Shown in pieces: positions 1 through 7,234 of a DNA stretch of 24,762 nucleotides. The stretch spans positions 1 through 24,762 of the IMG/VR virus record IMGVR_UViG_3300025853_009734, one strand, 5' to 3'. The notes under the pieces are model-generated. The model did no database searches, was not told the origin of the DNA, and worked only from the letters and a program-made list of their open reading frames with translations. Origin of the DNA: a virus. The first letter of the stretch is position 1; the number at the start of each line of letters is the position of its first letter. Both the position numbers and the translations under genes were made by a program.

Positions 1-2
1 CC

Positions 3-458
3 GGTTATGGCAATGTCATGGAAACCTTCAGGCCGGACTTGGGAAACAATCAACGCTTTGTTTTTGGACTCGACACCATCATTCAGGAAGATTTAGACGA
101 AATCCTCAGTTGGAGAGGCAGAGTTGGGCTTCTCACAGACCCAAACTATCCTGAAACGATTTGCAATGGGGTTGGAAGCTACTCACCTGAATTCTGCGAG
201 TGGATCTGGCAGGAATGGCAAAGGAAAGAGGATTATGAAGACCGGATTCTTTACAACGGCAGAATCTCAGAAATGCAGTTTTTGCGATTGCTAGCGAATG
301 ACGCAACCCGATTGAATGAAGTATTTCCAGATCAGATTCAGTCATACAAGTGCCACTGGCTCAAAAATCCTGAAAAACGAGAAGAAGCCAGCATTGTCTA
401 TTTTCATGGAAATCTAAAACCTCCAGACGTACACGCTGATCTACTAAGGCATTGGTGA
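3..458 (+). CDS. Glycosyltransferase-like protein, C-terminal part (5' end outside window)
   Basis: The frame is open to the left edge (GYGNV precedes the first Met at 18), so this is the last ~151 residues of a longer gene. The pattern FVFGLDTIIQEDLDEIL resembles the DxD-containing metal/nucleotide-sugar segment of GT-A type glycosyltransferases carried by phages, here FGLDT. The later Asn-Gly-Val stretch, the acidic/aromatic helix and the ending IVYFHGNLKPPDV match how these phage enzymes finish (a FHG-K-P motif near the C-terminus). The likely role is transfer of a sugar from a nucleotide sugar, but the acceptor is unknown. The stop overlaps the next gene by 4 nt (GTGA), so the two are translationally coupled. 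The family call rests on remembered motif patterns; the catalytic N-terminal half is not in view. Confidence 0.6.
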   Translation, partial: GYGNVMETFRPDLGNNQRFVFGLDTIIQEDLDEILSWRGRVGLLTDPNYPETICNGVGSYSPEFCEWIWQEWQRKEDYEDRILYNGRISEMQFLRLLANDATRLNEVFPDQIQSYKCHWLKNPEKREEASIVYFHGNLKPPDVHADLLRHW

Positions 459-1060
459 ACATCGATAAGACCGTAACCATTGAAGGCAATGTCCACTTTG
501 GGAAGAACGTTTACATTGGGCCTTACACGATCATTTATGGGCCTGCTGAAATTGGAGACAACGTTAAAATTCACGGGCATGTTTCAATCGGAGACACGCC
601 ACAGCACAGAACAAGGCCAAAGTTGTGTGGCGTTGAGATTGGCGACAACACAACAATCAGAGAGTTTGCAACCATCCATGCCGGAACTGAGAACAAAACG
701 AGAGTTGGCAAAGACTGCTACCTCATGAATTACTCGCACGTCAGCCATGATTCTGTAGTCGAAGATAATGTGACGCTCGCCAATTCGGTGCAGCTAGGTG
801 GGCATTCTTACGTCATGCAAGGCACAACGATTGGGCTTGGGGCAACGGTTCACCAGTATTCGCTGATTGGGAGCTTTTCCATGATCGGCATGAACTCAGT
901 GGTTGGAGTTAAGGCCCGAATTACCCCAGGAAAAATCTTTGCCGGAAATCCAGCCAGAAGCGCTGGTGAGAATGTGATTGGCTTGAGTCGAAACAAGGTA
1001 ACGAATGAGTACCTAATCAAAGAAACTGAGCGCTACTGGTACATCCTCGATGGCGATTGA
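455..1060 (+). CDS. LpxA-like left-handed beta-helix acyltransferase
   Basis: 201 residues from GTG 455 (AAGG five nt upstream; the TTG at 452 is the alternative). The protein is built of hexapeptide repeats (IGPYTIIYG, IGDNVKIHG, IGDNTTIRE), so it should fold as a left-handed parallel beta helix and act as a trimer. It follows UDP-GlcNAc O-acyltransferase LpxA segment by segment: HVSIGD near residue 45, EIGDNTTIREFATIHAGT, and LANSVQLGGH, whose His (about residue 117) lines up with the catalytic His125 of E. coli LpxA. LpxA transfers a hydroxyacyl chain from acyl-ACP to UDP-GlcNAc in lipid A synthesis. At 201 residues it lacks much of LpxA's C-terminal helical domain (about 262 residues in E. 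coli), so the substrate may differ. It sits between a glycosyltransferase and a head-tail gene, which suggests phage-directed change of a sugar or surface glycan. Confidence 0.8.
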   Translation: MNIDKTVTIEGNVHFGKNVYIGPYTIIYGPAEIGDNVKIHGHVSIGDTPQHRTRPKLCGVEIGDNTTIREFATIHAGTENKTRVGKDCYLMNYSHVSHDSVVEDNVTLANSVQLGGHSYVMQGTTIGLGATVHQYSLIGSFSMIGMNSVVGVKARITPGKIFAGNPARSAGENVIGLSRNKVTNEYLIKETERYWYILDGD

Positions 1061-1358
1061 ATCAGATGCTGATCGTGCAATCTATCTGGATACTGCAGAT
1101 TTTGGCGTGACTGTCACCAAGGCAGATGCCACCACCTTTTCGGCAATTTGGGATTTACGCTTTGTCCTAATTCAGCCCAATGGCTTATCGGTTGGGTATG
1201 AATCAGCAGAGCCTCGACTGATGGCAAGAACCTCAGACGTTAGTTCTCTCAGTCATGGAGACACGCTATCAATTCAAAGTATCAGCTATGTTCTCAGAGG
1301 GATTGAGCCGGACAATCTTGGAATGACAACGCTCTTAATGGAAAAGGCCAGTGTATGA
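1050..1358 (+). CDS. Head-tail joining protein (lambda FII-like)
   Basis: 102 residues, beta-rich, starting 11 nt inside the acyltransferase gene and ending 4 nt inside the next. The ending SYVLRGIEPDNLGMTTLLMEK is typical of small head-tail joining proteins of the lambda gpFII class, which cap the portal/connector so a tail can dock. Size (lambda FII is 117 residues) and position, immediately upstream of the tail terminator and tail tube genes, both fit. The N-terminal half (YLDTADFGVTVT) resembles the phrase in which these proteins set a required value. It would act in the virion neck. I saw no catalytic motif. The call depends mostly on context and the C-terminal pattern. Confidence 0.6.
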   Translation: MAIESDADRAIYLDTADFGVTVTKADATTFSAIWDLRFVLIQPNGLSVGYESAEPRLMARTSDVSSLSHGDTLSIQSISYVLRGIEPDNLGMTTLLMEKASV

Positions 1359-1843
1359 GCGTTCTGCATGCCAGACAGACGATCCGCGAACAGGTCGCCC
1401 AACTGATCACGCCTTTGACTACAACGGCTGGCAGAGTCTACACCACCAGACATCACAGGCTGGATCAGTCAAAACTTCCTTGTCTGCTGGTTTATATTTT
1501 AGAAGAAAATGTTGATCGCAGCGCTTTCAGTAAATTCAGAACACTTGAAAGAACGCTGATTCTTCGCATAGAAGGGGCCGCGAGAGCCACCAGTGATTTG
1601 GATGACACCTTGGACTCTATTGGTGGTGAAGTCGAATATGCTCTTGGTGGACAATTACCAGCAGGAGTAGAGGAGTTCTATCTTCAGAATGTGCAGATCG
1701 ATTACACCTCAGAAGGGGATGTCCCTTTGGGAGTAATCAAAATGGATTGGTTTTGTAGGTATCGCCAGACAATCGCGCAACCGGAAGAGGCTGGCGACAC
1801 GATTTTAGTAGCAAATGCCGTCTTGGATGGTGGCACTTTTTAA
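1355..1843 (+). CDS. Tail terminator protein (gpU-like)
   Basis: 162 residues, overlapping the previous gene by 4 nt (ATGA). The N-terminus MSVLHARQTIREQVAQLITPLTT, followed by a paired-strand region (LPCLLVYILEE, RTLERTLILRIEGAA) and a helix (DLDDTLDSIGGEVEYAL), is the usual order in minor tail proteins of the lambda gpU / HK97 tail-terminator type. These form a hexameric ring that stops tail tube growth and joins the tail to the head. The C-terminus ends VLDGGTF, and the next protein ends VDGGTF, a shared hexapeptide with no obvious reason. Identity is supported by order (head-tail joiner, terminator, tube) more than by any single residue. Confidence 0.65.
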   Translation: MSVLHARQTIREQVAQLITPLTTTAGRVYTTRHHRLDQSKLPCLLVYILEENVDRSAFSKFRTLERTLILRIEGAARATSDLDDTLDSIGGEVEYALGGQLPAGVEEFYLQNVQIDYTSEGDVPLGVIKMDWFCRYRQTIAQPEEAGDTILVANAVLDGGTF

Positions 1844-1852
1844 AGGAGAGAA

Positions 1853-2308
1853 ATGGCTAGATTGCAACTGAGAAGGGGATTGAATGCCAATCTCCCTACT
1901 ACGTCAATGCTCGCAGGCGAGCCGCACTTCACTACGGATCGAAACAATATCTTTGTGGCGACAGACGCAACCACAAAAGTGCCTGTCACGCCACCCGTAG
2001 ATTCGCTTTCAACACTTAGTTCTATTAGTGGAGCCAGTGATTTAATCATGATCCATGACGCCTCAGAAGCTTCTGGGCAGATGGAAAAGAAGATAACCTT
2101 CAACGCCTTCAAGACAGCACTGAACATTCCTGAATCTTCCACCGATGAACTGGTTGCTGCAGTATCCGGTGGCACGGCTGGCTACATTGGCGGTACCGAT
2201 GGAAGTGATGGAGTAGTCAGAGGCGATTCTTCTATTACTGTTGCCATTGATACGAGCAACGATTTTGTGACGCTATCGGTCGCCACAGTGGATGGAGGAA
2301 CCTTCTAA
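1853..2308 (+). CDS. Fibre-like accessory structural protein
   Basis: 151 residues with a strong ribosome site (AAAGGAGAG, 3 nt before ATG). The first 45 residues (LQLRRGLNANLP, LAGEPHFTTDRNNIFVATD) match the short N-terminal domain that begins many phage tail fibres and tropism proteins (the LRRGT...AGEP...TD pattern), which packs into a trimer or mounts the protein on the virion. The middle is Ser/Thr/Asp-rich beta (ASDLIMIHDASEASGQMEKKITFNAF), and the C-terminus is Gly-rich, ending VDGGTF. It lies between tail terminator and tube genes, an odd place for a fibre. It could be a neck whisker or head/tail decoration. Function is inferred from the N-terminal pattern only. Confidence 0.5.
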   Translation: MARLQLRRGLNANLPTTSMLAGEPHFTTDRNNIFVATDATTKVPVTPPVDSLSTLSSISGASDLIMIHDASEASGQMEKKITFNAFKTALNIPESSTDELVAAVSGGTAGYIGGTDGSDGVVRGDSSITVAIDTSNDFVTLSVATVDGGTF

Positions 2309-2550
2309 TGAAAATCATTAGAGGAAGAGAAAGGAAAACGATTGAAGCAGAAGATTTTGCAGAATTTGAAGCTGCCGGATGGGTGGCTTTGAAGCCGGAA
2401 ACACCGGCATTTTCTAACAGCCAAAAGGAGAAAAAATGGCAGTTACAAAGGGAAGTTCCGGTGTCATCAAAGCCGGAAGTCAAACAATCGGAGAAGTCAA
2501 AAGCTACTCCATCGACTCCACAGCCAACACCATCGACACAACCCAACTGA
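2308..2550 (+). CDS. Small protein overlapping the tail tube gene
   Basis: 80 residues, preceded by GGAGGAACC 7-9 nt before the ATG, whose A is the last base of the previous stop. Residues 1-35 (MKIIRGRERKTIEAEDFAEFEAAGW) look like a genuine small folded domain of a kind common as short phage genes before the tail tube. The last 38 residues are encoded within the first 115 nt of the tail tube gene in another frame. They are Lys-, Pro- and Ser/Thr-rich (TPSTPQPTPSTQPN), so the tail is probably disordered and shaped by the constraint of the shared DNA. No known function. A dnaX-like -1 slip into the tube frame was considered and not favoured. Confidence 0.55.
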   Translation: MKIIRGRERKTIEAEDFAEFEAAGWVALKPETPAFSNSQKEKKWQLQREVPVSSKPEVKQSEKSKATPSTPQPTPSTQPN

Positions 2551-2822
2551 GCGATTCAGCGACATCTTTTGTTGCCGGAAACACCAGTTTTTCAGGTAGT
2601 GCGGATGTCTTTTGGGACCCAGACGACACAGGCCAGCAGGCTGTAACGATTGGAAGCAGTGTCACGCTAAACCTTTATCCAGAAGGAACGGCAACGAGTT
2701 CCAAGTATTACAACGGCACTGTGATCATCACCGGAATCAGTCGCTCTGGGGCCATTGATGGGACTGTAGACGCAACCATCAGTTTCCAAGGTTCTGGCGC
2801 ACTAACCGAAACCACAGCCTAA
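2436..2822 (+). CDS. Major tail tube protein
   Basis: 128 residues with an excellent ribosome site (AAAAGGAG 5 nt before ATG). The opening MAVTKGSSGVIKAGSQTIGEVKSYSID, then TANTIDTTQLSDSA, a beta-sandwich core (SFSGSADVFWDPDD) and the closing TVIITGISRSGAIDGTVDATISFQGSG are the hallmarks of siphovirus tail tube proteins, in which an added-information loop is followed by a repeated 'GTVDATISFQGSG' type strand. Hexameric rings stack into the tail tube around the tape measure. The gene should be the most strongly expressed in the tail module, which agrees with its ribosome site. It is followed after 7 nt by the chaperone gene, as in lambda (V then G/GT). Confidence 0.85.
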   Translation: MAVTKGSSGVIKAGSQTIGEVKSYSIDSTANTIDTTQLSDSATSFVAGNTSFSGSADVFWDPDDTGQQAVTIGSSVTLNLYPEGTATSSKYYNGTVIITGISRSGAIDGTVDATISFQGSGALTETTA

Positions 2823-2829
2823 ACAGGTT

Positions 2830-3192
2830 ATGTCTGAAATTCTACAACGAGCTAAAGCTCATTATCGTGATCGCTTGGCTGCGCCTCTTCAATTCGTTGA
2901 AGTGCCAGAGTGGCCTGACGAAAAAGGCGAACCTACCAAAATCTACTATCGCTCCTCCATGACGTTGAGCGAGCAACAGGAGATTCTGGCGCTAAACAGT
3001 GCTGGCAAGGTTGGAGAAGCCTTAACTGCCACCTTGATTGCCAAAGCCTTGGATGCTGAAGGCAAAAAGGTCTTCAAGGTGGTGAATCGTACTGAATTCA
3101 TGCGAAGCGTTGATTCTGAGGTAATCGCCAGAATTGTGTCTTCAATGAATGCAGACGATGGCCTAACAGATGAGGAGATTGAAAAAAACTGA
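2830..3192 (+). CDS. Tail assembly chaperone, short form (gpG-like)
   Basis: 120 residues, mostly acidic and helical (EQQEILALNS, VGEALTATLIAKALDAEGKKVF), starting 7 nt after the tube gene. This is the G-position protein. In lambda gpG binds the tape measure during tail assembly but is not in the finished virion. The gene ends GAA AAA AAC TGA, and the two codons before the stop, with the preceding A, make the slippery heptamer A AAA AAC (3183-3189), so part of the ribosomes can move to -1 and make the long form. There is a Shine-Dalgarno-like AGGAG at 3173-3177, 5 nt upstream of the heptamer. No sequence family motif beyond position and composition, but the frameshift signal strongly supports the call. 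Confidence 0.8.
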   Translation: MSEILQRAKAHYRDRLAAPLQFVEVPEWPDEKGEPTKIYYRSSMTLSEQQEILALNSAGKVGEALTATLIAKALDAEGKKVFKVVNRTEFMRSVDSEVIARIVSSMNADDGLTDEEIEKN

Positions 3193-3338
3193 GAGAGTCG
3201 CCTGACCTGATGACGATCTTTGCTCTGGCTGAAACGCTTCATCAACCACTGTCTGAGGTGATGAGCTGGACACTGGACGAAGTGAAGGGTTGGGTGGCTT
3301 ATTTCAACATTCAGGCTGAAAAGAGAAACCAGAAGTAA
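2830..3338 (+). CDS. Tail assembly chaperone, long form by -1 frameshift (gpGT-like)
   Basis: A -1 slip at A AAA AAC (3183-3189) re-reads C3189 and continues through 49 more codons to TAA 3336-3338, giving about 169 residues. The added T domain begins LRESPDLMTIFALAETLHQP and goes on through EVMSWTLDEVKGWVAYFNIQ, a helical pattern typical of the second domain of these chaperones (Trp-rich, 'W...DEV..W.AYF'). The TAA shares its last A with the ATG of the tape measure, the usual coupling. No start codon with a ribosome site precedes the T segment, so frameshifting is the simplest way to express it. In lambda the GT:G ratio is critical for tail length control. Confidence 0.8.
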
Positions 3339-6300
3339 TGGCGACTAATACCACGATCACGATTTCAGCCGTTGACAAAACCCAAGCGGCTTTCAATTCG
3401 GTTGATCGTTCTCTACGACAAGTGGAAGCAACCAGCGCAAAGGTCGCTAGGAGTGTTGGGGGATTAACCACAGCACTGAAGGCCACAGTTGCTGCTTTTG
3501 CTGTTGATCGACTGATTGAATTCTCTGATGCTGCTGCCAACATTGAAAACCGCCTGAAGCTGGTAACGTCCAGCACTCAAGAACTCACCCAAGTACAATC
3601 CGCACTTTTTAAAATCAGCCAGGAAACAGGCCAATCTTTCCAATCCACGGCTGATCTGTATTCGCGCCTTGCCAGAGTCACAGGACGGTTAGGTGTTTCC
3701 ACTGCTGAACTGGAAGAGGTAACACGCTCGCTAGGTAAGGCGATAGCCATTTCTGGATCTACTTCAGAATCTGCCAATGCTGCCATCATCCAGCTAGGAC
3801 AAGGCTTTGCCGCTGGTGTGTTAAGAGGGGAAGAACTCAACTCTGTGATGGAGCAAACGCCAAGAGTGGCGCAGGCTATTGCCGATGGCTTAGGCATTAC
3901 GATTGGCGAACTTCGAGAATACGGGAAGCAAGGCAAGCTTTCCGCTGAGACGGTTTTTGAGGCGCTGCAGTCTCAGGCTGGAGTCTTGGAAGAAGAGTTT
4001 GCGAGAACAAGCCGAACGATTGGGCAAAGCTTCACGATTTTAGAAAATTCTGGAATTCGCTTGGCTGGCATTATCAACCAAGTTGCTGGAGCCAATGAAA
4101 GTCTTGGTGGTGCTATCCGAGATGTAGCGGCTGCACTGGATTCCATCACTGAATCGGATGTTGCCTTTTACATGGACGTTCTCACGGGAACAATTGGGGC
4201 CATTGTTGATGTCTTTACAAATGTAATTGACAAAATTCAGCAGTTCATCAGTCAGGATGATGAGGTTCTGGGTTATGCTTCCATTTTTGCCAAAATCCGG
4301 CTTGGTGTTGAGTTACTGAGCGCGAGCATTCAATTCCTGACGGATCTGATTGCAGACTCGTTTGTAGGCATGGCCTTCCGAGCCTTAGAGATCACATTCA
4401 AAACCATCTCTGCAGACATCAATCAGTTGATTGGCAATGTGATGCTGCTGGATGATGCCTTTGATGTTTTTGCAGCAACGGCTCAGTTGATGGCAGCGAA
4501 GGCGAATCCGTTTGGGGATGTTGAAGAAGCCTTGCAGAAAGTCATTGTTGCACAAGAAAAACTCACTGAGGAAACCAAAAAGGTAGGCGAAGAATACATC
4601 ACCGCAAAAGATGAAATTGCCAAAATCAAGATCATTACCGATGAAACAACAGGAGCTGCCAGCCGAGCCTTGGAGGTTTATCAGCAGAACGTCCAAACCG
4701 CACGAGACACCTACACCACGAGCCTAGCCAATTATGAACTAGGACTTCAGCAGGAATTTGTTGAAAAGAAAAAAGCTGAATTTCTATCTGAACAAGCTGA
4801 ATCCACGAAAGTTATTAAGAAATCGCAGGAAGAACTTCTGCAACTCAAGCAGATGCAGGAAGCGGCAGAAGCAGCCTCTGTGCTTGCTGCTCTGACCTTC
4901 CAAAACATCACAGAAAAGGTTGGAGGATTACTTGGCACACAAGGAAGTCTTGAAGAACAACTGACGGCAGCGAAGCAAGCACAAGCCTTATTACAAGAAA
5001 GGCTTTTTGTTTTAGCCAGTTCGACAGGTGATGAGTCCGGTAGGCAATTCACTTTGCTGACTTCGATCAACCGAGCCACAAAACAGCAAGTTGCATATCT
5101 TGAAGATCAAGTTGCAGCCCAACAAGCCGGATTTCTGGCCCAGGCTGAAAAGGTCAAGCAAGCATTGATTGAACAAGCCACCTATGAAAAGACGGTTGAA
5201 GAAGTCGCCAAGATTACCAAGAGCCTGGAGGATCAAGAAGCCGTGGACTTGGCAACAAAGGCGCTAAAAGAACAAGCGATCTATGAGGAAACAGTTCAAA
5301 AGGTTGCAAAGATTACAGAGCAGCTCCGCAACCAAGAGGCCGTTGACTTAGCGACCAAAGCCTTGGTTCGCGCCAGGAATGAAGAAAAGTCTCTCAAACT
5401 ATTAGAGAGACAGGCCAAGCAAGCCAAGGACATTGCCAAATCCTTAAATGCTCAAGAGCAACTCAAAGCCTTAAAGGCCCAGGACGATCAACTCAAGGCT
5501 CAAGCGGAATCCATCCGCCAAATTAACAATGTTCAGGCCATTGCCCTTGCCACAGCAGTAGAACTTGAACAGTTGACGCTGGAACAGGCCACAGCCCTTG
5601 CTGCAGAGTTAGGCATTCAAAAGCAGCTCACCAAAGAAATGGATGATCGGCTATCTCTGGCAGAAAAATACACAAAAGAAGTATTGAAAGGGGTTCGCGC
5701 AGGAGCGCAAGCCATCACCGAATCAGACACGGCTCAGGCTGTGATGTCAGCGGCTGGCCCATCTGGACAACGGGCTGCGAATGTCGCCAAGATCACAGCA
5801 GAGAAGGGACTAGAGCAAGGACTACTGGCGTTGGTTCTTTCCAATGAAAAAGTGCAGGAAGCCTTGGCAAAAGTTTTTGATGCGCTCTTTGCTTTGGTTG
5901 ATCCGATTATCGACTTATTGGTTCCGGTTGTGGAAGCCTTAATTCCAGTAATGGAAGCAATGCAACCTATTTTTGAGAAACTGCAAAGGCCGATTGAAAA
6001 GCTCGCTCCCTTATTGGTAAAGCTGCTTGAACTCTTGGAACCACTGATTGACGCCATCTTGTTTTTGGTGGAAGGCATTGAATCCGTTTTTGGTGCTTTC
6101 GAGAACGCCATGCAAGGCATTTTTCAGCCTCTACTTGATGCAATTGGTGGCTTGGGTTCCGTATTTAGTGACCAAATCGTTGAACCATTGAAAAATGTTT
6201 TTGGCAGAATGCTAACCGGACTGCAGGAGTTTGGTGGTGCCATCCAAGGCACGTTTGAGCAGGTTTTGTTGGATTTCGGTAATGCCTTTGGAAACTTGGT

Positions 6301-7234
6301 TGGAGGAATTGAACACGTTTTTGAACAAATCTTCTCAGGTGGAATTTTCAACTTTGTTGATTTTATACGTCAGAAGGTAATTGACATTTTCAAAGCCTTT
6401 GTACCTGGCGGAACCATTCCGCTATTACCAAATCCCTTCCATATGTTTGGTCTTGGGCCAAAGAATCTTCTGGAATTTAAGTTTGCCAAAGGTGGTTATT
6501 TGAATGGGCCAAGCCATGCCGCAGGCGGCATGCCTGCAATGGTAGGGGGCAGGATGCCAGTGGAGTTGGAAGGTGGCGAGTTCATCATTCGCAAATCTGC
6601 CGTTGATCAGTTAGGAATTAACCTTCTGAGCCTGCTCAATAGTGTCACCGATTCAGGACGCAAGAAACAGATGAATCAGTTGCTTGGGCCTGCCATGAGC
6701 TTTGGTGCAGGCGGACTTGCTCAAGGAATTTTGGCAAGCAACAAAAGCTTTGGAAAGGCTGGCTTGTCTCTCAGAGACTTGGGTTCTGTTGGCAATCTGA
6801 TTGCCGATGTTGTTGGCAATTTTGGCGCTGAACTAAAGCTTGGAATTCCGAATTTGGCACAAGGTAGGATTGGCTTTCTAGCGGCAGGCGGATTAGTCAG
6901 CGAAGGGAAAACCGCTTCACCTGTGAACTATGGTTTTGAGGCTGGCAATGATCTGCTTGGCAGAATCAAAGTTGGCTTGATGGGCAGCTTCTTTCCTCCT
7001 GCCATTGGGTTGAATGCCAGCTACAAGAAGCCTTCCTGGTGGCCTTTCGCTCAAGGCGGAAGCATCCCAACACTGAGAGGCGCAGCCATGAGCCAGAACT
7101 ATCAAGCAGCGCCAAAAATTGACGTTAATATCTATGACGGCACAGGCCAGCTCATCAGTCAGTACGATTCTGCCATTCGCGTAGAAATCAAGGAGAGAGC
7201 AGCCCGATTTGGTGAATTTCCGGCTGTAGCATGA
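3338..7234 (+). CDS. Tail tape measure protein
   Basis: 1298 residues; at about 0.15 nm per residue this would set a tail near 195 nm. Residues ~1-50 form an oligomeric helix start. Residues ~50-220 carry the classical tape measure domain (RLIEFSDAAANIENRLKLVT, then QETGQSFQSTADLYSRLARVT and GEELNSVMEQTPRVAQAIADGLG). Residues ~400-800 are long coiled coil with a 33-residue tandem duplication. Residues ~840-1030 are strongly hydrophobic and helical, suited to channel formation in the host membrane. The C-terminal part has the common GG-GPSHAAGG-ELEGGEF motif (around residue 1065). The gene overlaps its neighbours by 1 and 4 nt. It acts in the tail lumen and is probably ejected before the DNA. 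Confidence 0.93.
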   Translation: MATNTTITISAVDKTQAAFNSVDRSLRQVEATSAKVARSVGGLTTALKATVAAFAVDRLIEFSDAAANIENRLKLVTSSTQELTQVQSALFKISQETGQSFQSTADLYSRLARVTGRLGVSTAELEEVTRSLGKAIAISGSTSESANAAIIQLGQGFAAGVLRGEELNSVMEQTPRVAQAIADGLGITIGELREYGKQGKLSAETVFEALQSQAGVLEEEFARTSRTIGQSFTILENSGIRLAGIINQVAGANESLGGAIRDVAAALDSITESDVAFYMDVLTGTIGAIVDVFTNVIDKIQQFISQDDEVLGYASIFAKIRLGVELLSASIQFLTDLIADSFVGMAFRALEITFKTISADINQLIGNVMLLDDAFDVFAATAQLMAAKANPFGDVEEALQKVIVAQEKLTEETKKVGEEYITAKDEIAKIKIITDETTGAASRALEVYQQNVQTARDTYTTSLANYELGLQQEFVEKKKAEFLSEQAESTKVIKKSQEELLQLKQMQEAAEAASVLAALTFQNITEKVGGLLGTQGSLEEQLTAAKQAQALLQERLFVLASSTGDESGRQFTLLTSINRATKQQVAYLEDQVAAQQAGFLAQAEKVKQALIEQATYEKTVEEVAKITKSLEDQEAVDLATKALKEQAIYEETVQKVAKITEQLRNQEAVDLATKALVRARNEEKSLKLLERQAKQAKDIAKSLNAQEQLKALKAQDDQLKAQAESIRQINNVQAIALATAVELEQLTLEQATALAAELGIQKQLTKEMDDRLSLAEKYTKEVLKGVRAGAQAITESDTAQAVMSAAGPSGQRAANVAKITAEKGLEQGLLALVLSNEKVQEALAKVFDALFALVDPIIDLLVPVVEALIPVMEAMQPIFEKLQRPIEKLAPLLVKLLELLEPLIDAILFLVEGIESVFGAFENAMQGIFQPLLDAIGGLGSVFSDQIVEPLKNVFGRMLTGLQEFGGAIQGTFEQVLLDFGNAFGNLVGGIEHVFEQIFSGGIFNFVDFIRQKVIDIFKAFVPGGTIPLLPNPFHMFGLGPKNLLEFKFAKGGYLNGPSHAAGGMPAMVGGRMPVELEGGEFIIRKSAVDQLGINLLSLLNSVTDSGRKKQMNQLLGPAMSFGAGGLAQGILASNKSFGKAGLSLRDLGSVGNLIADVVGNFGAELKLGIPNLAQGRIGFLAAGGLVSEGKTASPVNYGFEAGNDLLGRIKVGLMGSFFPPAIGLNASYKKPSWWPFAQGGSIPTLRGAAMSQNYQAAPKIDVNIYDGTGQLISQYDSAIRVEIKERAARFGEFPAVA
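5171..5368 (+). repeat. 99-bp tandem duplication in the tape measure gene
   Basis: Two adjacent 99-bp units (5171-5269 and 5270-5368) encode residues 612-644 and 645-677. Each begins EQA-YE-TV and ends NQ/DQ-EAVDLATKAL, with most positions the same. Thirty-three residues is 3 x 11, which keeps the coiled-coil phase, so adding or removing a unit should change tail length by about 5 nm without breaking the protein. Confidence 0.85.

Noticed and set aside
2308-2822. A -1 frameshift fusing the 80-residue protein to the tail tube protein at the A6 run
   Set aside because: The run GAAAAAAT is preceded by G and does not form a full X XXY YYZ heptamer in the needed frame, and the tube gene has its own strong ribosome site 5 nt upstream.
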